A stretch of 54,897 nt of DNA, from NCBI GenBank assembly GCA_009773755.1, contig WSZJ01000012.1, positions 1 to 54,897 on the forward strand. Reading direction: 5' to 3'. The notes under the pieces were generated by a model that saw only the letters and a program-made list of their open reading frames with translations, ran no database searches and was not told the origin of the DNA. Shown in pieces: positions 23,750-31,421 of the stretch (positions within the stretch are counted from its first letter, which is position 1; every line of letters starts with the position of its first letter). The DNA is from Planctomycetota bacterium. Lineage in GTDB: Bacteria; Planctomycetota; MHYJ01; WSZJ01. The position numbers and the translations under genes are program-made.

Positions 23750-25990
23750 TCACCGGCTCCGGCACGCCTCCAGCGCCGCCAGGAAATCCTCTGCCCAGCT
23801 CGCTGCCGTCGTCCTCGCCACCGCGGCCGCGAGCTTCGCATGCCGCGCCAGCCGCTCGGCTTCCGGCATTTCCAGCGCTCGCAGCAGATCCCGGGCCATG
23901 CCGTCGGTGTGCCACGGGTTGGTGAGAAGAGCGTCTTTCATCTCCTCCGCGGCCCCGGCAAAGCGGGAAAGCAGAAGAACACCGGGTCGCGCGGGGTCCT
24001 GCGCTGCCACGAACTCCTTGGCCACCAGGTTCATGCCGTCTCGAAGCGGCGTTACCATCGCGACGTCCGCCGCCCGGTACAACTGGGCCAGGTGTGTGTG
24101 CGGGTACGAACGGTACAGGTACCGCACCGGAACCCAGTGCGCTTCCCCATGCTCCCCATTGATCCTCCCGACCAGATTCTCGATCCGCTGACGCTGCTCC
24201 GCGTATTCCGGAATGTCTGCGCGCGACGGCACGGAGACCTGCACGAGCGACACGCGTCCCTTCCACTCGGGGTGCTGCGCAAGGAAGTGCCCGAACGCCT
24301 CAAGCCGCTCCGGAATACCTTTCGTGTAGTCCAGCCGGTCCACCCCCAGCACGAGTTTCGCGGGCGCGGTGGCCTGGAGAAGCGCCGAGATTTCCGCTGC
24401 CGTTTCCGTATCGGCGGCTTCCTGGAACTTTCCGGTGACGATGCCGATCGGGAACACGCCGACCCGCACTCGCCTCCCCCGGTGCTCTACCACGTCGTCC
24501 CCGACCGCGGCCGGGGAGAGAACGCCCACGGCCTGGAGAAAATTCTCCGCAAAGCGTCTCGTGTGGAAGCCCAGAAGGTCGAACTCGAGCATCCCGTCCA
24601 GCAGCTGTTCGGCCCACGGGATCATCGAGAAGACGTCCACGGACGGAAAGGGGACATGGAGGAAATGCCCGATCGGGCCCTTGTGCCCGAGCCGTCGGAG
24701 TTCAGCGCCGAGGAGGTACAGGTGGTAGTCGTGTGCCCAGACGGGCGATGCGTCGGAAACAAGTTCCGCCGCCGCCGCGCCGTACATGGCGTTCACCCGG
24801 CGGTAGGCCTCCCATTCGGCGTCGGCAAAGCGAGCGCGCCCGGGAAGCGTGTGAAACAGCGGCCAGAGGCTCCGGTTGCAGAACCCGTTGTAGTAAAGCT
24901 CGTACGCGTCCGGGGGGAGCTCGACCCAGGCGAGTCCGGGAGACCCGTTCTCGGCCGTGCCGCCGACCGGCGGTGAGTCCGCCGGCGACGTTTGCCCGCT
25001 CCAGCCGAGCCACATCCCGCCACGCTTCGACAGCACCGGCTCCAGCGCCGACACGAGCCCTCCGACGCTGCGCTTCCGGACTTCTTCAGGTGAAACCGGC
25101 GAACGAAGCTCGGGAAGCCGGTTGGAAACGACGAGAAGCCGCAGCGGCACGTCGAGGCGCTTCCCTCGTGGGCGGTAGCTCACGAGAAGTGGAAGAGCGG
25201 CCGGGGTGGGGGTCGGTCTGTCGGCGCGGGCGCCGACGAGCCAATTCAGGAAAGCCCCGGCCTCGTTCGGGCCGGCGAGCCTCCAGCGGGCCGCGGTCGA
25301 CCGGCCGCCCGCCGCACCGACGATGACCGATTCGTCTCCGGGACCGGCGGCGCGGAACATGTCCTCATCGGTCACGTCGTCGCCCAGCACGAGCACGCGC
25401 GCACCGACTCCGGCGCGCTCGCGAAGCCAGGCAAGGGCGTTCGATTTCTTCATCGCGGACGCGCGAACCTCCAGCGCCTCCGCGGCTTCAAGCACTTCAT
25501 ACTCCGGGTGAGCCCGCACCCATTCTCCCGCCGCAGCCTGGGCCGCAACAACCAGAGCGGCCTTCTCGCGCTTGCTGACTTCGCGATAGTTCAGGCAAAC
25601 CGACCAGCTCTTCCTCTCCACGAAGGCGCGCTTCACTCCAGCCGTCAGTTTCTCCAGCACCTGGGCGATTCCCTCGGGCGGCGTCGCTCGCGGCGTCTGG
25701 GCCGCCTGCCAGGCGCCGTCCCCCCGGCGCCAGGCGCCGTGTTCCGCGACGAGGGAAACCGCGGGCAGCTCCGTGAACATGCGGTCAAGCTGGTCGCGCC
25801 GCCTGCCGCTGACAATGGCCACGGAGGTCCCGGGCAGACTTGCTAGCGAAGCAAGAACTTCCAGCACCGCCGGCCCCGGCCGCGCTTCCTCCGGTCGCGG
25901 CGCGAACGGAATCAGAGTTCCGTCGAGATCCGTGAGGATCGCGAGGGGCGCGTGGCGCGCGAGAGCAACCCAGGGATCAGACGGGTTCAA
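23750..25990 (-). CDS. Trehalose-6-phosphate phosphatase - trehalose-6-phosphate synthase fusion (OtsB-OtsA order)
   Basis: This 746-aa bifunctional protein makes trehalose from UDP-glucose and glucose 6-phosphate. The HAD phosphatase is first (residues 1-255), with DLDGT at 21-25 and GDDVTDED at 203-210. The GT20 synthase follows (about 283-740), with LLVVSNRLP, SVGGLVSALEPV, WAHDYHLYLLG, GVDRLDYTKGIPERL and RDGMNLVAKEF. Eukaryotic fusions place synthase before phosphatase; here the order is reversed. The start appears to be TTG 25990, overlapping the treS stop by 14 bases, and no better start precedes the DLDGT motif. The pair treS-otsBA forms a trehalose operon, probably for osmotic or desiccation stress. 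Confidence 0.92.
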   Translation of the reverse strand: MNPSDPWVALARHAPLAILTDLDGTLIPFAPRPEEARPGPAVLEVLASLASLPGTSVAIVSGRRRDQLDRMFTELPAVSLVAEHGAWRRGDGAWQAAQTPRATPPEGIAQVLEKLTAGVKRAFVERKSWSVCLNYREVSKREKAALVVAAQAAAGEWVRAHPEYEVLEAAEALEVRASAMKKSNALAWLRERAGVGARVLVLGDDVTDEDMFRAAGPGDESVIVGAAGGRSTAARWRLAGPNEAGAFLNWLVGARADRPTPTPAALPLLVSYRPRGKRLDVPLRLLVVSNRLPELRSPVSPEEVRKRSVGGLVSALEPVLSKRGGMWLGWSGQTSPADSPPVGGTAENGSPGLAWVELPPDAYELYYNGFCNRSLWPLFHTLPGRARFADAEWEAYRRVNAMYGAAAAELVSDASPVWAHDYHLYLLGAELRRLGHKGPIGHFLHVPFPSVDVFSMIPWAEQLLDGMLEFDLLGFHTRRFAENFLQAVGVLSPAAVGDDVVEHRGRRVRVGVFPIGIVTGKFQEAADTETAAEISALLQATAPAKLVLGVDRLDYTKGIPERLEAFGHFLAQHPEWKGRVSLVQVSVPSRADIPEYAEQRQRIENLVGRINGEHGEAHWVPVRYLYRSYPHTHLAQLYRAADVAMVTPLRDGMNLVAKEFVAAQDPARPGVLLLSRFAGAAEEMKDALLTNPWHTDGMARDLLRALEMPEAERLARHAKLAAAVARTTAASWAEDFLAALEACRSR

Positions 25991-27635
25991 GCCGGCACCA
26001 GATGAATGAGTGAGGCCCGAGGGTGAACAGATAGGGCGAGTCCCCTATCGGCGGAAACCACGCCTTCCCGATCTCCTCGACCGGGACGCGGCCCTTCCAG
26101 CGCCCCAGGTCGAGCACCGCGGGCTGGACGAAGCGCGACAGGTTGAAGACGCACAGGATCGCGGCGTCTCCGAGTTCGCGGGTGAAGGCGAGAATGCTCG
26201 GGTGAGAGCAGGGGAGGAGTCGCATCGAGCCGCCGGCGAAAATCGGGTCGACGCTGTGGACCTTGACCATGCGCCGCAGCCAGTTGAGGAACGAGGTGGA
26301 CTGGCGGTCCAGCGACTGCACGTTGCGGCCGGCGAAGTGGAATTCCGGGTCGTGCACGACGGGAGCGAACAGCTTTTCAGGAGGCGCGCTTGAAAAACCG
26401 GCGTTCGGCCCGGTGGTCCACTGCATGGGGGTGCGGACGCCGCCGCGGTCGCCGAGCGAGATGTCGTCGCCCATTCCGATTTCGTCGCCGTAGTACAGAA
26501 CGGAACATCCGGGGAGGCTGAGGATCAGGCCGTGAAGAAGCTCGATCTGTCTTCGTCCGCCGCCCATCAGAGGCCAGAGACGTCTCCGGATTCCCAGGTT
26601 GAGGCGCGCGCGCGGGTCCTGGGCCAGTTCCTTCCACAGGTAGCGCCGCGTTTCCTCGGAAACCGTCTCCAGGGTCATCTCGTCGTGGTTGCGGAGGAAC
26701 ATCGCCCACTGGCATCCGGCGGGCACCTCCGGCGTTTCCCGCAGGACTTCTTCGATGGGACGGGCGCTCTCCGCCCTTACGGCGTGGAACAGCCGAGGCA
26801 TCAGCGGGAAATGAAACGCCATGTGGAATTCGTCCCCTGCGCCAAAGTACTTCACCATCTCCGCAGGCCTCTGATTCGCCTCGGCGATCAGCAGCCGCCC
26901 GGGCTGGTACTGGTCGCACAACCGCCGCAGCTCCTTGAGGAACTCGTGCGTCTCCGGGAGGCCTTCGCAAGCCGTTCCCTCGCGCTCAAACAGATAGGGC
27001 GCGGCGTCCACCCGAAATCCGTCGACTCCCATGTCGAGCCAGAAGCGGGCGACGTCGAGCATCTCGCGCCGGACTTCGGGGTTGTCGTAATTGAGATCGG
27101 GCTGGTGATGAAAGAAGCGGTGCCAGTAGTAGAGGTTACAGAGAGGTTCGAATGTCCAGTTGGAAGGCTCGAAGTCGGGGAAGATGACCCGGACGTCCTT
27201 GTAGCGCCCGGGATTCGGGCTCCAGACGTAGTAGTCGTGGAAGGGGTGCCCGGGTCCGTACCGGGCGGATTGGAACCACCGGTGCTGGTCGCTCGTGTGG
27301 TTCAGGACGAGGTCGGTGAGGACGCGAAGGCCCGCGGCGTGAGCGCGGTCGAGGAACTCCCTGAAGTCGTCGAGGGTCCCGAGCTCGGGGTGGATACCGC
27401 GGAAATCCGAGACGTCGTACCCGTCGTCCCGGAGGGGACTCGGAAAAACAGGGAGAAGCCAGACGGCGCCGACCCCGAGGTCCCGGATGTACCCGATTTT
27501 CTCCGTCAACCCCTTGATGTCCCCGATCCCGTCTCCATTGGAGTCGCGAAAGGCCCGCGGGTACACCTCGTAGATGACGAGGTCCCGGTACCAGGACGCG
27601 CCAGGAGGGACTTCGGGGGGACGGTGCGACTCCAT
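25977..27635 (-). CDS. treS: Trehalose synthase / maltose alpha-D-glucosyltransferase (GH13)
   Basis: This 552-aa GH13 enzyme interconverts maltose and trehalose. It opens with WYRDLVIYEVYPRAFRDSNG and GIGDIKGLTEKI, as in TreS. The catalytic set is visible: the nucleophile Asp in GVDGFRVDAAPYL, the acid Glu in LLIAEANQ and the transition-state Asp in FLRNHDEMTL. A small C-terminal beta domain follows. No maltokinase domain is fused. ATG 27635 begins MESHRPPEV; a GTG six codons upstream is the alternative. The overlap with otsBA implies joint control, so the cell has two routes to or from trehalose. Confidence 0.88.
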   Translation of the reverse strand: MESHRPPEVPPGASWYRDLVIYEVYPRAFRDSNGDGIGDIKGLTEKIGYIRDLGVGAVWLLPVFPSPLRDDGYDVSDFRGIHPELGTLDDFREFLDRAHAAGLRVLTDLVLNHTSDQHRWFQSARYGPGHPFHDYYVWSPNPGRYKDVRVIFPDFEPSNWTFEPLCNLYYWHRFFHHQPDLNYDNPEVRREMLDVARFWLDMGVDGFRVDAAPYLFEREGTACEGLPETHEFLKELRRLCDQYQPGRLLIAEANQRPAEMVKYFGAGDEFHMAFHFPLMPRLFHAVRAESARPIEEVLRETPEVPAGCQWAMFLRNHDEMTLETVSEETRRYLWKELAQDPRARLNLGIRRRLWPLMGGGRRQIELLHGLILSLPGCSVLYYGDEIGMGDDISLGDRGGVRTPMQWTTGPNAGFSSAPPEKLFAPVVHDPEFHFAGRNVQSLDRQSTSFLNWLRRMVKVHSVDPIFAGGSMRLLPCSHPSILAFTRELGDAAILCVFNLSRFVQPAVLDLGRWKGRVPVEEIGKAWFPPIGDSPYLFTLGPHSFIWCRLEPV

Positions 27636-27751
27636 GCCTCCCCTATACCGCACGGAAAGTCAGATTCAAGCTTCAAAAAAAGAATTTTTTCGGTTGCCCA
27701 GACCGCCGCCGAGTTGCCCCGGCCCTGTGAATCCGGCTTCGTACCGCACGC

Positions 27752-28984
27752 TCATTTCCTCGCTGGAAACTCCATCACCCACCCCTCCTGCACCCGCGCC
27801 CGCTTCACCTCGAAATCGCACGCGGCGCCGTTGGCCTGGACGACGCGGAAGCCCTCGAAGCGCCACGGGATGCTGATCCAGCCGCCTTTGCCGGCTTCGT
27901 CCCAGATGGGAGTCTGCAGGGTGAAGTGAAGGTGCGGGTAGCCGCTCGCGCCGGAGTTGCCGACGCGCGCGATCGGCTGCCCGGCCTTGACGGTGTCGCC
28001 GGCTTTGACGAGCGCGCTCCCCTTCTTGATGTGGCCGTACGCGGTCGACTCGCCCTGCGTGTGCTGGACCACGACGAAATTCGCCTGGTCGAACTTTCCG
28101 CCGACGCCGGGGGGGAGGTCTTCCCAGTGGTCGTCGACGAGTGTCACGGTCCCGTCGGCGCAGGAGAGGATCTCGGCGTCCCAGCTGTGGAAATCTTCGA
28201 GCGCCTTTCCCGTGCCCTTGTAGACCATGCCGGCCCCGTCGACTTTCCGGAAATCGATCGCGTAGATCGCGAACACTTTCACCTGGTGGTGCCCCGACGT
28301 GTCCAGCTCCGCGCGCCACCGCCCCGAAAGCGCCGGCCGAAGCGCCGTTTCCGGCCGCCGCCGCTCAACCACCGGTTTCACGCGCGCGATCATCCCCTTG
28401 TCCCACGCGTCCGCCACGGCAAGCGCGACCAGCATCTTCCACTCGCCTAGCTCGTACGCGTTGTCGCCGCACCACTTTGCCAGCTCCAGCTTCGCCGCCT
28501 TCGCCTCGGCCTTCAGCGCTTTGCGCTTCTCCTCGAATACCTCCGCGACCGGTTTCCAGTCCTTGGCGACTTTCACCCATCCGAGCGCCTTGCGCGCCTC
28601 CGGGTTGTCCGGCTGAAGCGCCATCGCGGCCTCGAACTCGGTCTTCGCGGCATCGGCGAGGCCGATGTCACGGGCCCAGCGGCCGAGCGCCAGGTGGTCG
28701 GCGATTTCTGCGGGGCGCTTCTGGGCCCGGACGGCGTACTCCGTCGCGAGCGCGGCGGAGTCCGGCTCTTGTTCCTCAATTGACTTCAGGCTGGCCCAGA
28801 GAGTTTTCTTGCCGGCAACTTCGACGCCGTCCTTCAGGTACTTTACGCGTCCCGAAACTTCGGCAGGTTCCCCGGCCGAGACGTGCGCGATGGTCGCCAA
28901 ATCCACCAGGAGCGCGAATGCGGCAAGCCGGGCCGACCTGTGCGGAGAAAAGATCTCGGAGATGTGCGACGAAACGAACCTCAT
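27752..28984 (-). CDS. Secreted M23 (LytM-type) metallopeptidase with helical N-terminal region
   Basis: This 410-aa exported protein has a signal-like N terminus (a hydrophobic ARLAAFALLVDLATIAHVSA stretch) and a TPR-like or helical region at about 60-215 (LALGRWARDIGLADAAKTEF). The M23 domain (about 225-370) shows HHQVKVFAIYAIDF, an AYGHIKKGSALVKAGDTV segment and HLHFTLQ with the final zinc histidines. M23 enzymes cut peptide cross-links of peptidoglycan. Its ATG overlaps the PIN toxin stop (ATGA), an unusual coupling of a cell-wall hydrolase to a toxin-antitoxin pair. Confidence 0.85.
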   Translation of the reverse strand: MRFVSSHISEIFSPHRSARLAAFALLVDLATIAHVSAGEPAEVSGRVKYLKDGVEVAGKKTLWASLKSIEEQEPDSAALATEYAVRAQKRPAEIADHLALGRWARDIGLADAAKTEFEAAMALQPDNPEARKALGWVKVAKDWKPVAEVFEEKRKALKAEAKAAKLELAKWCGDNAYELGEWKMLVALAVADAWDKGMIARVKPVVERRRPETALRPALSGRWRAELDTSGHHQVKVFAIYAIDFRKVDGAGMVYKGTGKALEDFHSWDAEILSCADGTVTLVDDHWEDLPPGVGGKFDQANFVVVQHTQGESTAYGHIKKGSALVKAGDTVKAGQPIARVGNSGASGYPHLHFTLQTPIWDEAGKGGWISIPWRFEGFRVVQANGAACDFEVKRARVQEGWVMEFPARK

Positions 28985-29412
28985 GATGGAAGCGCTCCGG
29001 TCACGGAGTGGAGAGCGAATCCCACCACTCCTTGGTACTTTGGGAAGTCCAAGTCGGTCGTAAACACGGACGCATGGCGGCGAACGGCCGCCGCGACGAT
29101 GAGGCAGTCGACGGGGCTGCTCGCGACTCCTTTGCTGCGGAATTGATTCGAGCAGCGGGCCGCTAACTCAAAGTCCGCAGGCTCGAGGGATTCGTCCTCG
29201 AAGCCTGCCAGGAGAAGGCGGATCCTTTCGAAGGCCTGCTCTTCGCGAATGCCTGAGAGTATTTCCTGGCGCACGCTGCCAAGCAGGACAGCTCGCCCCC
29301 CTGCGATCAGATCCCGCAATTCATGCACAATTCCGCGATCCGAAGCCGAAACCTGCTTTCGTGCGCGTCGGAGGGACAGTGACCAGATCGGGGTATCGAT
29401 AAGGACCCTCAC
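28981..29412 (-). CDS. vapC: PIN-domain ribonuclease toxin (VapC-like)
   Basis: This 143-aa PIN-domain protein has the conserved acidic residues of the Mg2+ site: Asp6 in MRVLIDTPIW, Glu in SVRQEILSGI, Asp in SPVDCLIVAA and Asp in FTTDLDF. VapC toxins cleave tRNA or rRNA when the antitoxin is lost. ATG 29412 overlaps the antitoxin stop by four bases, the standard VapBC layout with antitoxin first. The M23 gene follows immediately with its own ATGA overlap. Confidence 0.9.
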   Translation of the reverse strand: MRVLIDTPIWSLSLRRARKQVSASDRGIVHELRDLIAGGRAVLLGSVRQEILSGIREEQAFERIRLLLAGFEDESLEPADFELAARCSNQFRSKGVASSPVDCLIVAAAVRRHASVFTTDLDFPKYQGVVGFALHSVTGALPS

Positions 29413-29615
29413 CGGTTGTCGCGCCTGCGCTCGGCTTTGTAATCGTATGTCGGGTCGAAGTCGACGGTCCCGAAGGCATCGAGTAGCCGCAGCTGTTTGA
29501 GATGGCGGACGTAGGCCTGAAGCGCGACCGTGACGGCGTCTTTTTTCGACTTGTGTGCGCCGAGTTTCTGGGCTTCCGCGATCAAGCGGTCGTCAATGTC
29601 GAGATTTGTGGGCAT
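29409..29615 (-). CDS. vapB: VapB-type antitoxin
   Basis: This 68-aa antitoxin begins MPTNLDIDDRLIAEAQKLG, the typical VapB ribbon-helix-helix start, and contains SKKDAVTVALQAYV (helix). A short acidic/basic C terminus (FDPTYDYKAERRRDNR) is expected to wrap the toxin. ATG 29615 is chosen; the 20-residue upstream extension lies over the operator-like repeat and is not coding. The protein should repress its own promoter together with VapC. Confidence 0.9.
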   Translation of the reverse strand: MPTNLDIDDRLIAEAQKLGAHKSKKDAVTVALQAYVRHLKQLRLLDAFGTVDFDPTYDYKAERRRDNR

Positions 29616-29638
29616 CGTTGCGGTACTCCGAGAATTCC

Positions 29639-29668
29639 TACACAAGAGTGTGTGTGATCTTATGTGTA
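29639..29668. promoter_or_regulatory. Probable VapBC operator (inverted repeat)
   Basis: TACACAAGAG and TCTTATGTGTA form an imperfect inverted repeat 23 bases upstream of the vapB start. The sequence is rich in TGTG/CACA steps and lies where autoregulation by ribbon-helix-helix antitoxins usually occurs. Confidence 0.55.
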
Positions 29669-29702
29669 AAAGCAAGGAGGGATTGCGCGGATCGACTCGT
29701 CG

Positions 29703-30107
29703 TCATCCCCGGTACAGGTCCAGCCATCGCTCGAAATCCGGCGGATCCGCAGTCCCCTCCGCAGATAGACGTCGGAAGGCCTCCTTCGAAACATCGGCCA
29801 GGTCATCGACATCAAAGAGACCGTTCAGCGGTTCAAGGCTCCAGTACCGGTCAAATCCCAAAACTGTAATTCGACCTGGAAACAAGCTCCTGACCGTTGA
29901 TTCTGGACACTTCGCAACGATTTTTGCGAGCAGCTTCAGTTTGACCGCGGCCAAGTCCCAGCCCGCGTTCGAATCTGTGTTCGTTGCCATCTGCAACACA
30001 CTTGGGAGGCTCAGGTTTTCGATGTAGTGATCTTCCTCGCTTCCGAGAGTCGATTTCAGTTCAGACTTCGACCGAAGCAAGTAGTACGAATTCGAGGAGA
30101 ATCCCAC
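29703..30107 (-). CDS. Small protein of unknown function
   Basis: This 134-aa cytoplasmic protein (GFSSNSYYLLRSKSELKS and SLFPGRITVLGFDRYWS are visible) matches no family I know. GTG 30107 has AGGGAGG at suitable spacing; a TTG two codons upstream is possible but overlaps the ribosome-binding site. Base composition around it is noticeably less G+C-rich than the neighbours. Together with VapBC next door this suggests acquired DNA. The C terminus, PPDFERWLDLYRG, resembles an interaction tail, but that is speculative. Confidence 0.6.
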   Translation of the reverse strand: MGFSSNSYYLLRSKSELKSTLGSEEDHYIENLSLPSVLQMATNTDSNAGWDLAAVKLKLLAKIVAKCPESTVRSLFPGRITVLGFDRYWSLEPLNGLFDVDDLADVSKEAFRRLSAEGTADPPDFERWLDLYRG

Positions 30108-30149
30108 TCTCAACCTCCCTCTGCGAGACTCGTCTGTTTTCTGGTTGCC

Positions 30150-31421
30150 CTACACAAACCCCCACGCCTGCAGCCGGTCCCCGTCGTCCCGCCAGCGCTC
30201 GCCGATGTCCGTCCGGTAGAACATGTTTGGGATCATGACGGACCTGACCTTGTTGTAGGCCTCGCGGCGCGCTTCTTCCATCGTCGTGCCGTCGCCCGTG
30301 ATCACGGCTGCGTAGCCGCTTGAGCCCGCGAGGCGCCAGTCGCCGTCCTCGAGCTTCATGTCGCAGGGGTGGAAGCCGTCGCCCACGGGTTTCTTGAACA
30401 TGACGACCGCGTCTTCGCTGTACTTGCGGAAGGCGTCGGCGTCGACGAACGGGAAGGGCGGGACCGCGAGGACGACGCCGATCTGGAAGCCGCGTTTGGT
30501 GCGCAGGGCGTAGCTCTCGCCCTTCGCGATCGCCGCGAGGAACTCGCCCCATGGGGTGAGGACGCCCTCCATCTGGATGTTGATCGTCGGGTATCCGAAG
30601 CGGCAGGTGCATTCGAGCGGGACGAGACCGCGGCCGCTGGCGATGAGGTTGAGGTCGAAGTAGCCGCGATAGCCGCCTGCGGCGAGGCGCGGGGACATGC
30701 GGGCGAGCGTCGCCTCGTACAACGGCCCCTTGTTCACCCAGAACATCGACGTTCCCATCTCGCCGGTGGACGGCCCGATGTTTCCGTTGCACATCCTCTT
30801 GTGTTCGAAATTCACGCACGCCGGGCCGACGAATTCCTTTCCGTTGAAGAATCCGCCGATCGCGACCTCGACGCCGATCGCGTGCTTCTGGAGCTGGAAC
30901 GACTTGATCTTGCTCGCCCAGCCGCGCTTGAAATGCTCCAGCATCTCGATGACGTCGCGCCCGTCGTCCTCCTGCCCGACGTAGCTCAGCACCTTTTCGT
31001 TCTGCGCCTTGCCGTTGGGCTTCACGACATACCGGTCCGGCTTCTCCCGGATGAAGGCGGCCGCCGCGTCGAAGCTCTCGAAGTCCCAGCACGGGAGAAT
31101 GTTCATCCCCGCCGCGCGCAGCTCGTCCTGCCCGAAATCGCGGTCGAGCTCCAGCCGGTCGCTGTACGCATTTCCGCCGACTACCGACTTTCCCTTCTTC
31201 CGCAGCTTCTCCGCGTCCCCCGCCCGGCCGACGTCGTCGAACACCACCACGTCCGCCCAGTCAGCTTTCGCTTCCCAGTCGTCGCACTTGTCCAGCAGCC
31301 CGTCCCCGATGTCCTTCTCCGACTTCGCGCCGACCGCAAACAGAACGTCGTGCCCCTCGCGCTTGACTTTCCACGCCAGGTCCACCGCCAGAGCCTCGTG
31401 GGACACGAAAAGGAATTTCAT
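30150..31421 (-). CDS. Divergent PurD-like ATP-grasp protein
   Basis: This 423-aa protein follows the fold order of phosphoribosylamine-glycine ligase. It has an N-terminal nucleotide-like domain (MKFLFVSHEALAVDLAWKVK), then an ATP-grasp core with YVVKPNGKAQNEKV, GVEVAIGGFFNGKEFVGP, CNGNIGPSTGEMGT and RGYFDLNLI. The PurD loop NTGGMG is replaced by PSTGEMG and several usual residues differ. A role in purine synthesis is therefore uncertain, and another acid-amine ligase is possible. ATG 31421 overlaps the stop of the hybrid sensor kinase (ATGA), an unusual partner for a housekeeping purine gene. Confidence 0.75.
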   Translation of the reverse strand: MKFLFVSHEALAVDLAWKVKREGHDVLFAVGAKSEKDIGDGLLDKCDDWEAKADWADVVVFDDVGRAGDAEKLRKKGKSVVGGNAYSDRLELDRDFGQDELRAAGMNILPCWDFESFDAAAAFIREKPDRYVVKPNGKAQNEKVLSYVGQEDDGRDVIEMLEHFKRGWASKIKSFQLQKHAIGVEVAIGGFFNGKEFVGPACVNFEHKRMCNGNIGPSTGEMGTSMFWVNKGPLYEATLARMSPRLAAGGYRGYFDLNLIASGRGLVPLECTCRFGYPTINIQMEGVLTPWGEFLAAIAKGESYALRTKRGFQIGVVLAVPPFPFVDADAFRKYSEDAVVMFKKPVGDGFHPCDMKLEDGDWRLAGSSGYAAVITGDGTTMEEARREAYNKVRSVMIPNMFYRTDIGERWRDDGDRLQAWGFV

